The position numbers and the translations under genes are program-made. Positions 16,552-25,794 of a stretch of DNA of 64,000 nucleotides are shown piece after piece (the stretch's first letter is position 1; each line of letters starts with the position of its first letter). The DNA lies in contig NZ_SLXQ01000003.1 in assembly GCF_004340875.1 (NCBI RefSeq), positions 348,207 through 412,206 on the forward strand. Reading direction: 5' to 3'. The notes under the pieces are model-generated. The model did no database searches and had not been told where the DNA came from. It worked only from the letters and a program-made list of their open reading frames with translations. Source of the stretch: Tamaricihabitans halophyticus (lineage in GTDB: Bacteria; Actinomycetota; Actinomycetes; Mycobacteriales; Pseudonocardiaceae).

Positions 16552-17408
16552 GGCGTTCTCCCGGAAAGTTCGGCGAGTACCCGGAAGCCGTCGTCCCGCG
16601 CGTCGGTGGTCAGCGTGCCACGGTGCGCCGCGAGGCGTTCGCGCAGCCCGGTCAGCCCGTGTCCCGCCCCCGGCTGCGGATGCCAGCCGGCGACCGGCCC
16701 GTTGTCGTGCACCGAGACGCGGATCAGGTCGCCCGCCCGCCGTAGTGTCACACTCGCGGTGGTCGGGCCGGCATGCCGAGCGGAGTTGGCCAGTGCTTCC
16801 CGGACGATCGCGCAGACGGTGAGTTGAGCGCTGGCCGCCACCGCGCCGAGATCGCCAAGATCCGTGTGGACCGTCAAACCGGCCAGCTCCGCGCCCGCGA
16901 TGATCTCGGGCAGGTCATCGAGTGATTCGGCCGGTCGAAGCGGTCCCGGCGGTGTTTCCGCATCGCGCAACACCGTCAACAGCTGCCGTAGTTCAGCGGT
17001 GGCCTCCCGGCCTGTTCGCTCGATATCGGTCAGCGCCTGCCGTCGTTCGGCGTCCTCGTGCTCGCCGGTGAGATTCGCGGTCGCGGCGCGGACAGTCATC
17101 AGGCCGAGACCGTGCGAGGCCAGATCGTGTAGATCGCGCGCGATGCGCAGCCGCTCGGCCTGCACCGCGCGCTCACCCGCCCATGAGGCCAGCTGTTCCT
17201 CGAACTCGCGCCGCTGGCGGCGGGTCCGCAGCAGGGCCCAGCCGGTTACTCCGCTCGCGGTGAGGGCGATGGCCACCAGTACGACGATGACCGTCGTCCC
17301 GCTGAGATTCGAGCCGAAGGCGAGTACGACGAGTAGTAGCGCGGCGAGCACGCAGCTGGCCGCGCTCCACGCTCGCGAGCTCCAGACCGGCCGTTTTGTG
17401 ATGGCCAT
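16548..17408 (-). CDS. DesK-type sensor histidine kinase
   Basis: 286 residues from the ATG at 17406-17408; a longer frame from a GTG near 17480 is possible but would crowd the divergent promoter. Two hydrophobic helices lie near the N-terminus (about 12-30 and 35-60), followed by a coiled segment and the HisKA_3 box RIARDLHDLASHGLGLM. The ATPase part has VREALANSARHAG, VHDNGPVAGWHPQPGAGHGLTGLRERL. The sensor part is almost all membrane, as in kinases that monitor the membrane or cell-wall antibiotics through an adjacent ABC transporter. Confidence 0.9.
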   Translation of the reverse strand: MAITKRPVWSSRAWSAASCVLAALLLVVLAFGSNLSGTTVIVVLVAIALTASGVTGWALLRTRRQRREFEEQLASWAGERAVQAERLRIARDLHDLASHGLGLMTVRAATANLTGEHEDAERRQALTDIERTGREATAELRQLLTVLRDAETPPGPLRPAESLDDLPEIIAGAELAGLTVHTDLGDLGAVAASAQLTVCAIVREALANSARHAGPTTASVTLRRAGDLIRVSVHDNGPVAGWHPQPGAGHGLTGLRERLAAHRGTLTTDARDDGFRVLAELSGRTP

Positions 17409-17522
17409 ACCGGCCAGCCTAGGTGCTGGCGGTAGCGCGGTCGTCACCTCAGGGGTTGATCCAGGAATCGCGATGTTCACCGCTGGCTACGACGCGGATC
17501 GTGCCGCCGCCGAGGTGGGATC

Positions 17523-18239
17523 ATGGCCATGCTTACCTTCGAGCGGTTGACCAAACGACGCCGGACGAAACACATCCTCAGCGAGGTCACCTTCCAGGCC
17601 CGGCCAGGACGGATCACCGGCTTCCTCGGTCCGAATGGCGCCGGCAAAACCTCCACCCTGCGCATCCTGCTCGGGCTGGACCGAGCGACCTCGGGAACGG
17701 CGCTGGTGGATGGCCGGCCGTACCGTACGCTGCGCGATCCGGCCCGCAAGGTAGGTGCGCTGCTGGACGGTTCGGGCGCGCACCGCTCGCGCACTGGCAG
17801 GGCACATCTGCGCTGGGTGGCCCGATCGGCGGGGATCGATGCCGCCAGGGTCGAGGACGTTCTGGAACTCGTGGGCATCGCGGAAGCCGCGGGCAGCCGG
17901 GTCGCCACCTACTCGCTCGGGATGGGCCAACGCCTCGGGCTCGCTACCGCGCTGCTCGGCGATCCCGAGATGTTGGTGCTCGACGAGCCGGTCAACGGGC
18001 TCGATCCGGACGGGATCCGGTGGATTCGTGGTTTTCTGCGCGATCAGGCCGATGCAGGCCGTACCGTCCTGCTGTCCAGTCACCTGATCGGTGAGCTGAG
18101 CGAAACCGTGGACGACGTCGTGGTGATCCGCGCGGGAAAGATCGTCGCCAACGGCCCGCTCGCGGACGTGACCACCGGCTACCGGAACCTCGAGGACGCG
18201 TTCTTCGCGGCCATCGGTCAGCGGAGCGCTGACCGATGA
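17523..18239 (+). CDS. ABC-2 exporter ATP-binding protein
   Basis: 238 residues with GAGGTGGG before the ATG. Walker A is GPNGAGKTS, signature YSLGMGQRLGLATALLG, Walker B EMLVLDEPVNGLDPDG, H-loop SSHLIGELSE. It powers the two following membrane proteins. Family members of this type export lipids, drugs or antimicrobial peptides. It overlaps the first permease gene by four bases and is divergent from a two-component system, the usual arrangement for stress-induced detoxification exporters. Confidence 0.93.
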   Translation: MAMLTFERLTKRRRTKHILSEVTFQARPGRITGFLGPNGAGKTSTLRILLGLDRATSGTALVDGRPYRTLRDPARKVGALLDGSGAHRSRTGRAHLRWVARSAGIDAARVEDVLELVGIAEAAGSRVATYSLGMGQRLGLATALLGDPEMLVLDEPVNGLDPDGIRWIRGFLRDQADAGRTVLLSSHLIGELSETVDDVVVIRAGKIVANGPLADVTTGYRNLEDAFFAAIGQRSADR

Positions 18240-18964
18240 GGACGGTGCGCGCCGAGCTGTCGAAGCTGGCTTCGCTTCCCGCGTTCTGGTTCGCCTGTGT
18301 CGTGGGTGTGCTGGTGCCAACCGGAATCGTGCTCCTCGCGGGCCGGGCGGCTCCCCGCGTCGATGATGGCTACCAGGAGCTGGCCGTCGGTGTGCTCGGC
18401 GCGATCGTTCTTGGGGTCATCGCGATGAGTAGCGAGTACACCAGCGAGGGCGCGGAATCGGCCGGTGGGCGGCAGATCAACACCACACTGACGGCGGTAC
18501 CTACACGGGGTCGACTGTTCCTGGCGAAGGCGCTCGTGGTGGGCAGCACCAGCTTCGTACTGGCGATCCTCGCAACGACTGCCGTGTTCAGCGTGCTGCG
18601 ACTCAGCCAGGGCGTTGGTGTGCTCGCGCTGACCGGGGATGATCTCGCGCGAATGGGCGGCGTTATCGCGTACTGGGTGCTGATGTCCTTGCTTGGCTAC
18701 GGGCTGACCGCCTTCACGCGTAGCGGGATAATCCCGCTTGCCGTGTTGCTGGTGAACTCGTCAACGGTCAGCGTCAGCTACCTGCTCACCAAGGCAACGC
18801 CATTGGCCAACTACCTTCCGGATCTCGCTGGTATGCGGATGTTCTCCCGCGACTTGGCGACGGATGTCGAACTGTCCCCGTTGCTCGGTGGCGCGGTGAT
18901 GGCAGTGTGGGTTGCCGGACTACTCATCGTCGCCAAGCTGGTGTTCGCCAGGAGGGACGCGTGA
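18236..18964 (+). CDS. ABC-2 exporter permease 1
   Basis: 242 residues with six predicted membrane helices. It opens MRTVRAELSKLASLPAFWFA, the N-terminal signature of ABC-2 permeases of the bacitracin/lantibiotic-exporter type (E-x-x-K-L at the cytosolic start). It is coupled to the ATPase gene (ATGA) and to the next permease (GTGA). It pairs with that permease as a heterodimer. Confidence 0.88.
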   Translation: MRTVRAELSKLASLPAFWFACVVGVLVPTGIVLLAGRAAPRVDDGYQELAVGVLGAIVLGVIAMSSEYTSEGAESAGGRQINTTLTAVPTRGRLFLAKALVVGSTSFVLAILATTAVFSVLRLSQGVGVLALTGDDLARMGGVIAYWVLMSLLGYGLTAFTRSGIIPLAVLLVNSSTVSVSYLLTKATPLANYLPDLAGMRMFSRDLATDVELSPLLGGAVMAVWVAGLLIVAKLVFARRDA

Positions 18965-19647
18965 GCGCATTGCTCCGATGTGGACGAATACACGTGTTCT
19001 GCCGTGCTATGCACAGCGAACTGGTCAAACTCTGGTCGCTGCCGGCGTTCTGGTTGACACTGGCTGGTACTTTCGGCGGCGCGCTGCTGCTCACCCTCGC
19101 GCTCAGCTCGGCGCCGCCGACCGGTCCAGTTGAGTTGGACAAGGTGCTTGTTCAGCCCGTTGCTTACGCCCAGGCGGGTTTCGTGCTGCTCGGCGTACTG
19201 GCGGCCTGCTCCGAGTACGCCGGTGGCCAGATCCGCACCACCTTGCTCGCGATGCCGCAACGCGTTAGCCAGCGACTCGCCGCCACGGCGGCACTGCTGT
19301 TGCTCGCGCTCGTAGTAGCCGCGCTGGTCGTTGGCGGCGGTGTCCTGTTTGGCTACGTCCTGCTCGCCGAGGCGGCCGGCGCGCTCGATGCCGGCCTGCT
19401 CGTGCCGAGCGCGCTGAACGCGATCGGCTACCTGGCTGTGTTGACGGTACTGGGCGCTGCGCTTGGCACGCTTACTCGCCGAGTGTTACCAGCCGCGGCG
19501 GCACTGTTGCTGTACCTGTTCGTGCTCAGCCCGCTGGTTTCCGGTCAGCCGGTCACTGATACGCAGCCCGATACCGCTGGTCTTGCGCCCTGGTCACTCG
19601 CGTTCCTCGTCGCGTCTATTGTCGTGGTCAAGCACCGGGATGCCTGA
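18961..19647 (+). CDS. ABC-2 exporter permease 2
   Basis: 228 residues from the GTG at 18961, which overlaps the previous stop. An internal ATG at 19010 gives MHSELVKLWSLPAFWLTLAG, which aligns directly with the start of permease 1, so the true start may be there. Six hydrophobic helices are seen. CSEYAGGQIRTTLLAMPQR matches the SEYTS-GRQINTTLTAVPTR segment of permease 1, so the two are paralogues from a duplication. It ends two bases before the stop of the convergent dehydrogenase, with no clear terminator. Confidence 0.85.
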   Translation: MSALLRCGRIHVFCRAMHSELVKLWSLPAFWLTLAGTFGGALLLTLALSSAPPTGPVELDKVLVQPVAYAQAGFVLLGVLAACSEYAGGQIRTTLLAMPQRVSQRLAATAALLLLALVVAALVVGGGVLFGYVLLAEAAGALDAGLLVPSALNAIGYLAVLTVLGAALGTLTRRVLPAAAALLLYLFVLSPLVSGQPVTDTQPDTAGLAPWSLAFLVASIVVVKHRDA

Positions 19648-19648
19648 G

Positions 19649-20653
19649 CTAGCCTTGCCGGACCTCGGCGAGCGCCACCGGACGCCGCTCGCGGCGGGAT
19701 AGCTCACAGGCTTCCGCCACATAGAAGGATTCCAGTGCGTCGGCGACCGTGCAGGGATTCGCTCGGTCGCCGCGAACGACCTCGGTGAACGCGCGTAGCT
19801 CGGCCGCGTAGGCATCATGGAACCGATCCATGAACATCGGATAGGCCGGACCACTTGGCCATTCGACACCCGGCTCGGTCGAGCGCAACGGCAACCGGTC
19901 ATCCAGTCCAACCGCGACACTGTCCTGCGATCCGAGCACTTCGAGTCGGACGTCGTAGCCAGCCGCGTTGTACCTGGTTCCGGCGACCTGCGCCAACGTG
20001 CCGTCCACAAGGGTCAGTACCGCGCTTGCCGTGTCCACATCGCCAGCCTCGGCGAAGTACTCGGCGCCCCGGTTGGAGCCGACGGCGTACACCTCAGCCA
20101 CTTCCTGCCCGGTCAGCCAGCGGATGATGTCGAAATCGTGCACGCTGCAATCGCGGAAGAAACCACCGGAAGAACGGACATACTCGGCTGGCGGCGGCGC
20201 AGGGTCCAATGTGGTCGCACGAAGGGTGTGCAGCCAGCCAAGCGAACCCGACCGCACCGTCTCGCGTGCGGCGAGGTAGCCAGCGTCGAACCGGCGCTGG
20301 AAGCCGATCTGCACCGTAGCGCCGGCCTGTTCCACGTGCCGCAGCACGGCGACGGTGCCCGCGACATCCGAAGCGACCGGCTTCTCGCAGAACACCGGAA
20401 GCCCGGCATCGACCGCCCTGGTGATCAGCTCGGCGTGCGCATCGGTAGCCGCGGCGATCACCAGGCCATCCAGGTTCGCCTCGAACAACTCGTCGATGCT
20501 GGCCGCCGCGGTGCAGCCGAGGTCATCCGCGACCTGCTTGGCTCGCTCCACCGCGGTATCCGCGATGATCAACGTTTCGACGCCTGTCGCGGAGTTCAGC
20601 GTCGCGGCGTGGAACGCACCGATTCGCCCAGCGCCGGCAAGTCCGAGTTTCAT
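19649..20653 (-). CDS. Gfo/Idh/MocA-family dehydrogenase (inositol 2-dehydrogenase-like)
   Basis: 334 residues. The N-terminal Rossmann fold starts KLGLAGAGRIGAFHA, with VFCEKPVASD (catalytic Lys of the EKP motif) and GFQRRFDAGYLAARE. The second half has DCSVHDFDIIRWLTGQEV, containing the D-x-x-x-H pair (catalytic Asp and His), and EYFAEAGDVDTASAVLTL. NAD-dependent oxidation of a polyol or sugar is expected; resemblance to IolG and the IolE-like gene nearby point to inositol or a related cyclitol. It overlaps the LacI regulator by four bases and is transcribed after it. Confidence 0.9.
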   Translation of the reverse strand: MKLGLAGAGRIGAFHAATLNSATGVETLIIADTAVERAKQVADDLGCTAAASIDELFEANLDGLVIAAATDAHAELITRAVDAGLPVFCEKPVASDVAGTVAVLRHVEQAGATVQIGFQRRFDAGYLAARETVRSGSLGWLHTLRATTLDPAPPPAEYVRSSGGFFRDCSVHDFDIIRWLTGQEVAEVYAVGSNRGAEYFAEAGDVDTASAVLTLVDGTLAQVAGTRYNAAGYDVRLEVLGSQDSVAVGLDDRLPLRSTEPGVEWPSGPAYPMFMDRFHDAYAAELRAFTEVVRGDRANPCTVADALESFYVAEACELSRRERRPVALAEVRQG

Positions 20654-21663
20654 GTCTCGCGTCCCTTCGTTCGTGGCCCTGCGGTCGTATCCCGGATCAC
20701 CAGCTCCGGGTTGAGCAGGTGGCGGGCGGCAGCAGTGCGCTCGCCGCGAATCCGCTCCACGAGCGCCGTCGCGGCGAGCCTGCCGAGTTCCATCCGCGGT
20801 TGGTCAATCGTGGTCAGCGAAACATGCCGGAGCGCGGCCAGGGAGGTGTTGTCGTAGCCGACCACCGAAACGTCGGCGGGCACGCGGTAGCCGGCGTCCT
20901 CGAGCGCGGAGATTGCCCCGATCGCGTTGAAGTCGTTCCCGGCCACCAGCGCGGTGGGCATCTCGTTGCCACGCAACAGCTCGGCCACCGCCTTGGCGCC
21001 GGCCTCGTCGGTGTGTTCGCTGCGGATCACCTTCGGTCGCAACTCGTGTTCGCGCATCGCGGCGAGGTAGCCCCTTCGCCTGCTGGTGGAGTTCGCCCCG
21101 CCACCGCCGTCCAGGTGGACAATCTCGGTATGTCCAAGGCGGACAAGGTGGTGCACGGCGAGTGCGGCGCCGGCTTCACCATCGTCGTTCACGGTGTCTA
21201 CATTGCTCAGCCGGGAGCCCCGGGAGACGAGCACTACCGGGCAGGATTCCGCCGCCTTGCCGATCGCACCGCTTGGCAGCACTGGGGAGAGCAGCGCGAT
21301 TCCCGCTGGTCGGAAGGAGAGCAACCGATCCAGCGCCTCGCGCTCGCGGGCCGGCTTCCGGCCGCCAGTGTTCAGCACGACTTCGAACCCGACCGCCCGC
21401 GCGGCCGCGTCCAGCCCTTCCACCACCTCGGCGAAGAAGGCGTTGCGCAGATCGGAAACCAGCACGCCGAGTACCGTCGAGGTACGGCTGGCCAGCGCGC
21501 GAGCCAGCACATGCGGCGAGTAGCCGAGCTCTTCGGCCGCGCGCAGTACCGCCGCTCGCCTTGCCGGAGCGACCTTTGGCGAATCCCGCATCACGAGGGA
21601 GACGAGCGCGCGGGATACGCCAGCATGCCGTGCCACATCGTCCATCGTTGGCCGAGCCGGCAT
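20650..21663 (-). CDS. LacI-family transcriptional repressor
   Basis: 337 residues from the ATG at 21661-21663, with GAGGAAGGGG upstream. The helix-turn-helix reads TMDDVARHAGVSRALVSLVM, followed by the hinge helix segment RAAAEELGY-like and ALASRTSTVLGVLVSDL. The periplasmic-binding-protein-like domain follows (about 65-330, ending VIRDTTAG). It is divergent from the sugar isomerase and transporter genes. Two LacI-type palindromes in the 106-base gap are its probable operators, for both autoregulation and control of the plus-strand operon. The inducer is probably the transported sugar. Confidence 0.93.
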   Translation of the reverse strand: MPARPTMDDVARHAGVSRALVSLVMRDSPKVAPARRAAVLRAAEELGYSPHVLARALASRTSTVLGVLVSDLRNAFFAEVVEGLDAAARAVGFEVVLNTGGRKPAREREALDRLLSFRPAGIALLSPVLPSGAIGKAAESCPVVLVSRGSRLSNVDTVNDDGEAGAALAVHHLVRLGHTEIVHLDGGGGANSTSRRRGYLAAMREHELRPKVIRSEHTDEAGAKAVAELLRGNEMPTALVAGNDFNAIGAISALEDAGYRVPADVSVVGYDNTSLAALRHVSLTTIDQPRMELGRLAATALVERIRGERTAAARHLLNPELVIRDTTAGPRTKGRET

Positions 21664-21693
21664 CGGCGTCCCCTTCCTCGTGCACCCTGCCTC

Positions 21694-21754
21694 TTGACAC
21701 GGTGTGACGCGCACTACACGATTAGAGCGCTTCAACATATTAGAGCGCTCTAAT
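21694..21754 (+). promoter_or_regulatory. Promoter and double LacI operator
   Basis: TTGACA at 21694-21699 is a good -35 box for the plus-strand operon. Just downstream, TTAGAGCGCTTCAA (21722-21735) is an imperfect operator, and ATTAGAGCGCTCTAAT (21739-21754) is a perfect 16-base palindrome with the central CG typical of LacI-family sites. Their centres are about 18 bases apart. The position near the start of transcription fits repression relieved by an inducer. Confidence 0.8.
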
Positions 21755-21769
21755 TCAGAAGGGAAGCCG

Positions 21770-22660
21770 ATGGCGGTACGGATCGCGGCAGCGCCGATTT
21801 CCTGGGGTGTCTGCGAGGTCCCCGGTTGGGGCAAGGTGCTCGACCGGGAAGTCGTGCTCGGTGAGATGGCGGAGCTCGGGCTGCGCGCGACCGAACTGGG
21901 ACCACCTGGGTACCTGCCAACCGAACCGGCCGAGTTGCGGGCCGCGCTTGGCACACTGCGACTTGTCGGCGGGTTCTACGCGACCGTACTGCACGATGAA
22001 CAGCGGCAGGCCAGTTCGATAGCCGAGGCGACCGAGCTGGCGGAACTGCTCGCCTCGGTCGGCGGCGAGGTGCTGGTGCTTGCCGCGGCGACCGGGCTGA
22101 CCGGTTACGACGAACGGCCGGCGCTCTCCGCTGCCGAATGGCGGACCCTGGTGGAAACCTGTGCGCTGATACGGGATGCGGCCGCCGAGCATGGTCTGGC
22201 CACCGTGCTGCATCCGCATGTGGGTACCCATGTGGAGCGCGCTGACGAGGTGGCCCGGTTCGTCGCCGATTCGGATCTGCCGCTGTGCCTGGACACCGGG
22301 CATCTGCTGATCGGCGGGGCGGATCCGGTGACACTGGCCCGCGAACACCCGGAGCGGATCGGCCACGTGCACCTCAAGGATGTGCGGGCGGATCTGGCCG
22401 ATCGGGTTCGTTCCGGGGAAATCAGCTACACCCAAGCGGTAGCCGAGGGGATCTACGTACCGCTCGGTGCGGGCGACGTGGATCTACTTGCCATGCTGAG
22501 TTCGCTGTCCGAAGTCGACTATCGCGGTTGGTACGTACTGGAACAGGACACTGCCTTGCCGCAGGACGGTACGGCGGACGAGGATCTACCCCGGCGGGAC
22601 ACCGAGCAGAGCCTGGCGCGGCTGCACGAACTGTTGCGCGCCACCGGCGCCGAGGTGTAG
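21770..22660 (+). CDS. Sugar phosphate isomerase/epimerase (IolE/xylose-isomerase-like TIM barrel)
   Basis: 296 residues from the ATG at 21770, with AGAAGGGAAG before it. The AP-endonuclease-2/xylose-isomerase fold shows its metal ligands: HPHVGTHVE, CLDTGHLLIGG, HVHLKDV and VLEQDTAL. ISWGVCEVPGWG at the start resembles inosose dehydratase (IolE). It may convert a keto-inositol or an unphosphorylated sugar made by the dehydrogenase. It is the first gene of the LacI-controlled operon. Confidence 0.87.
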   Translation: MAVRIAAAPISWGVCEVPGWGKVLDREVVLGEMAELGLRATELGPPGYLPTEPAELRAALGTLRLVGGFYATVLHDEQRQASSIAEATELAELLASVGGEVLVLAAATGLTGYDERPALSAAEWRTLVETCALIRDAAAEHGLATVLHPHVGTHVERADEVARFVADSDLPLCLDTGHLLIGGADPVTLAREHPERIGHVHLKDVRADLADRVRSGEISYTQAVAEGIYVPLGAGDVDLLAMLSSLSEVDYRGWYVLEQDTALPQDGTADEDLPRRDTEQSLARLHELLRATGAEV

Positions 22661-22675
22661 CCACGCCGGTGGCGC
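22638..22675 (+). promoter_or_regulatory. 12-bp intercistronic hairpin
   Basis: GCGCCACCGGCG (22638-22649) and CGCCGGTGGCGC (22664-22675) pair perfectly around a loop that contains the isomerase stop codon. It lies just before the ribosome site of the binding-protein gene. Such hairpins often protect or separate the mRNA of a highly expressed binding protein from its operon neighbours. Confidence 0.6.
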
Positions 22676-22691
22676 TAGCGAGGAGACAACG

Positions 22692-23699
22692 ATGTCTTGT
22701 GGTTCAAGAACCCGATGGCGAGGAACCAGGTTGCCGTGGGTGCTCGCGGTATGCGCGGCACTGGTCCTTGCCGGCTGCACCGGTCCTTCCGCGCAGCAGC
22801 CAGTGGACGACGCCGGTGCGGCGGCCGATAGCGACGCGCCCTTGCGGGTCGCCGTGATCTCGCACAGCACACCGGGCGATGCCTTCTGGGATGTGGTCAA
22901 GGCCGGCGCTGAAGCCGCCGGCGAGGAGCTGGGTGTTGGCGTGGAGTACAGCCAGAACCCGGACCCGGCCGGCCAGGCGCGGCTGATCGGTAACGCGGTC
23001 GCGCAGGGCGCGACTGGCCTGGTGGTCTCCATGGCCAACCCGGACGCGCTGCGGGACGCCATCGCGAACGCACGCAAAGCCGGCATCCCGGTGGTCACGA
23101 TCAACTCGGGAGCCGAGGAGAGCAAGGAGTTCGGCGCGATCGGCCACGTCGGCCAGGACGAGCGGATCGCGGGCGAAGCCACCGGTGAGCGGCTTGCTGA
23201 TGGCAACAGGCGCAACGTGCTGTGCGTGATCCACGAGGCGGGCAACGTCGGGTTGAACGATCGGTGCGGCGGCGCGCGGGACGGCTTCGGCGGCAACAAC
23301 TTCCGCAACCTCCAGGTGGATATCAACAACCCCGCCGATGTGGAGGCCAGGATCACCGGTTCGCTGCAGACCGATCAGAACATCGACACCGTGCTGACGC
23401 TGAACCCGCAGATCGCGGCCAACGCGGTGAACGCGGTTCGCTCGACGGGTACCGACGCCAAGGTGGCGACCTTCGACGTGAACCCGGATGTGCTGAGCGC
23501 GATCAAGGCGGGGGACGTGCTCTTCGCCGTGGATCAGCAGCAGTACCAGCAGGGCTACCTGCCGATCGTGATGCTCAAGCTATACCGGGACAACGGGAAC
23601 ACCCTCGGCGGCGGCGAGCAGGTGTTGACCGGGCCCGGATTCGTGGATTCCTCGAACGTGGACGAGGTCAACAAGTACGCCTCGCGCGGCACCCGGTAG
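22692..23699 (+). CDS. Sugar ABC transporter, substrate-binding lipoprotein
   Basis: 335 residues with GAGGAGAC upstream. The signal peptide ends in the lipobox LAGC (Cys about residue 33). It is a periplasmic-binding protein type 1 (Peripla_BP_4): LRVAVISHSTPGDAFWDVVKAGA, ISMANPDAL-like and VVTINSGAEESKEFGAIGHVGQDE. This subfamily binds monosaccharides and polyols such as ribose, fructose and inositol. It is followed by the matching permease and ATPase. Confidence 0.92.
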   Translation: MSCGSRTRWRGTRLPWVLAVCAALVLAGCTGPSAQQPVDDAGAAADSDAPLRVAVISHSTPGDAFWDVVKAGAEAAGEELGVGVEYSQNPDPAGQARLIGNAVAQGATGLVVSMANPDALRDAIANARKAGIPVVTINSGAEESKEFGAIGHVGQDERIAGEATGERLADGNRRNVLCVIHEAGNVGLNDRCGGARDGFGGNNFRNLQVDINNPADVEARITGSLQTDQNIDTVLTLNPQIAANAVNAVRSTGTDAKVATFDVNPDVLSAIKAGDVLFAVDQQQYQQGYLPIVMLKLYRDNGNTLGGGEQVLTGPGFVDSSNVDEVNKYASRGTR

Positions 23700-23713
23700 G
23701 TCGGTGAGCACAG

Positions 23714-24763
23714 ATGACGACAGACATCCAAACTGAGCCGGAGCGCGATGAGCGGATCGGCCGGCCACGAGTACTCGAACGGCTCGTCGTTCGCCCGGAG
23801 ATTGGCGCGCTGATCGGCGCGATCGTGGTGTTCCTGTTCTTCTCGATCGTGACCGACCAGTTTCTGACCACCGGCGGGGTGGCGGTCTGGCTGGACGACG
23901 CCGCGACGCTCGGGATCATGGCCGTGGCCGTTTCACTGCTGATGATCGGCGGCGAGTTCGACCTCTCCGCCGGCGTGATGACCGCCTCGACCGCGTTGGT
24001 CACCGCGATCTTCGCGGCCAACGTCGGCCTCAACCTGTGGGTTGCGCTGCTGCTCTCGTTGCTGTTCGCGCTGGCCGTTGGCCTGTTCAACGGGGTGCTC
24101 GTGATGCGGACCGGGCTGCCCAGCTTCATCATCACGCTCGGCATGTTTCTCGCGTTGCAGGGACTGAACCTGGGCGTCACCAAGGCGGTTACCGGAACCG
24201 TGCAGGTTTCCGGGGTCGCCTCGGCGCCGGGATACGAATCGGTCGGCTTCTTCTTCGCGTCTACTTTCGAGTTGTTCGGTACCCAGTTCCGGGTTTCGAT
24301 TCTGTGGTGGATCGCGTTCACCGCGGTGGCCGCGCTGATCCTGGTGCGCACTAAACCAGGCAACTGGATCTTCGCCGTTGGCGGCGCAGCGCAGAGCGCG
24401 CGTGCCGTTGGCGTGCCGCTGGTCGGCACCAAGATCGCGCTGTTCATGACCACCGCCTTCGCCGGCTGGCTGGTCGGCAATATCAACGTGCTGCGCTTCA
24501 CCACCGTGCAGGCGAATCAGGGCATCGGGCTGGAGCTGCAGTTCATCATCGGCGCGGTGATCGGTGGCTGCCTGCTCACCGGCGGTTTCGGTTCGGCCGT
24601 AGGGGCCGCGGTTGGCGCGCTGATCTTCGGCATGGCCCGGCAGGGCATCGTGTTCGCCGGCTGGGACAGCGACTGGTTCATGCTCTTCCTCGGCGTGATG
24701 CTGCTGGCCGCGGTGCTGGTGAACAACGCGCTGCGGCGTAGGGCGGAAAGGGTACGACGATGA
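23714..24763 (+). CDS. Sugar ABC transporter permease
   Basis: 349 residues, about 9-10 membrane helices, of the BPD_transp_2 (RbsC/FrcC) family. Marks are the [18 protein letters not shown] segment and [19 protein letters not shown], and [20 protein letters not shown] near the end. It forms the channel of the importer. It overlaps the ATPase gene by four bases. Confidence 0.92.
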   Translation: MTTDIQTEPERDERIGRPRVLERLVVRPEIGALIGAIVVFLFFSIVTDQFLTTGGVAVWLDDAATLGIMAVAVSLLMIGGEFDLSAGVMTASTALVTAIFAANVGLNLWVALLLSLLFALAVGLFNGVLVMRTGLPSFIITLGMFLALQGLNLGVTKAVTGTVQVSGVASAPGYESVGFFFASTFELFGTQFRVSILWWIAFTAVAALILVRTKPGNWIFAVGGAAQSARAVGVPLVGTKIALFMTTAFAGWLVGNINVLRFTTVQANQGIGLELQFIIGAVIGGCLLTGGFGSAVGAAVGALIFGMARQGIVFAGWDSDWFMLFLGVMLLAAVLVNNALRRRAERVRR

Positions 24764-25557
24764 CGCACGAGCTGATCCGGGTCGAGGACGTCGGCAAGAC
24801 CTACGGCAGTGTGCTCGCGCTGCGCGAGGTGTCCACCGTGGTCAACGCCGGTGAGGTCACCTGCGTGCTCGGGGACAACGGCGCGGGCAAGTCGACGTTG
24901 ATCAAGATCCTGGCCGGGGTGCACCAGCACAGTTCCGGGCGGATGCTGGTGGACGGCGCGGCGACCACCTTCGGCTCGCCGCGCGAGGCGCTGGATGCCG
25001 GGATCGCCACCGTGTACCAGGACCTCGCGGTGGTCCCGCTGATGAGCGTCTGGCGGAACTTCTTCCTCGGCTCCGAGCCGACGGTGGGGTTCGGTCCGCT
25101 GCGGGTACTCGACCGGAAGAAGGGCAAGGCGGTCGCGAAGCGCGCGCTCGCCGAGATGGGGATCGATCTGCGGGATGTGGAACAGCCGGTGGGCACCCTT
25201 TCCGGTGGCGAGCGGCAGTGCGTGGCGATCGCCAGAGCGATCCACTTCGGCGCGAAGGCGTTGATCCTGGACGAGCCGACGGCGGCGCTCGGCGTGAAGC
25301 AGGCGGGCGTGGTGTTGCGCTACGTCGCCCAGGCGCGCGATCGGGGACTGGGCGTCGTGTTGATCACGCATAACCCGCACCATGCGTATCCGGTCGGCGA
25401 CCGGTTCCTGGTGCTCAAGCGCGGGCGAAGTCTCGGTTCGGCGGAGAAGGCGGAAATCACCCTCGCGGAACTCACCAGGCAGATGGCCGGCGGTGCCGAA
25501 CTCGAGCAGCTCGCGCACGAGCTTGGTGGGGTGGACAGCGAAAGCGGTGCCGGCTAG
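24760..25557 (+). CDS. Sugar ABC transporter ATPase (single-domain, FrcA-like)
   Basis: 265 residues. Walker [12 protein letters not shown], signature [14 protein letters not shown], Walker [14 protein letters not shown]-loop ITHNPHHA. It has one nucleotide-binding domain, unlike the tandem RbsA type, and resembles FrcA/XylG-type ATPases. It is the last gene of the LacI-controlled operon and its stop codon lies inside a perfect terminator hairpin. Confidence 0.93.
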   Translation: MTHELIRVEDVGKTYGSVLALREVSTVVNAGEVTCVLGDNGAGKSTLIKILAGVHQHSSGRMLVDGAATTFGSPREALDAGIATVYQDLAVVPLMSVWRNFFLGSEPTVGFGPLRVLDRKKGKAVAKRALAEMGIDLRDVEQPVGTLSGGERQCVAIARAIHFGAKALILDEPTAALGVKQAGVVLRYVAQARDRGLGVVLITHNPHHAYPVGDRFLVLKRGRSLGSAEKAEITLAELTRQMAGGAELEQLAHELGGVDSESGAG

Positions 25558-25571
25558 TCCGGCACCGCTTT
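25541..25571 (+). terminator. Perfect 13-bp terminator stem of the sugar operon
   Basis: AAAGCGGTGCCGG (25541-25553) and CCGGCACCGCTTT (25559-25571) pair perfectly with a 5-base loop that contains the ATPase stop codon. The symmetric A/T ends would also serve the convergent DUF3073 gene, which stops at 25612. Confidence 0.85.
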
Positions 25572-25611
25572 ACCGTTCGCTGCGCTCAACGGCGCACTCG
25601 AACGCCGCGCG

Positions 25612-25794
25612 TCAGCGTCGGCGCTCCTCGTACTCGTCGTCGTACGGATCGACGAACGAGTCGTCACCATTTCCGTCATCGGAGGGCTGGCCCGACAGCT
25701 CTCGCTGCAGCGCCTCCAAATCCGTTTGGGGAGTGCTGTACTTGAGCTCCCGGGCCACCTTCGTCTGCTTGGCCTTAGCTCGGCCGCGCCCCAT
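25612..25794 (-). CDS. DUF3073 small protein
   Basis: 60 residues from the ATG at 25792-25794. MGRGRAKAKQTKVARELKY is the hallmark of the actinobacterial DUF3073 family, followed by a short helix and an acidic tail (SFVDPYDDEYEERRR). It has no known function; the basic head and acidic tail suggest nucleic-acid or protein binding. In mycobacteria the homologue (Rv0810c) lies next to purM, as here apart from the inserted blocks. Confidence 0.9.
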   Translation of the reverse strand: MGRGRAKAKQTKVARELKYSTPQTDLEALQRELSGQPSDDGNGDDSFVDPYDDEYEERRR

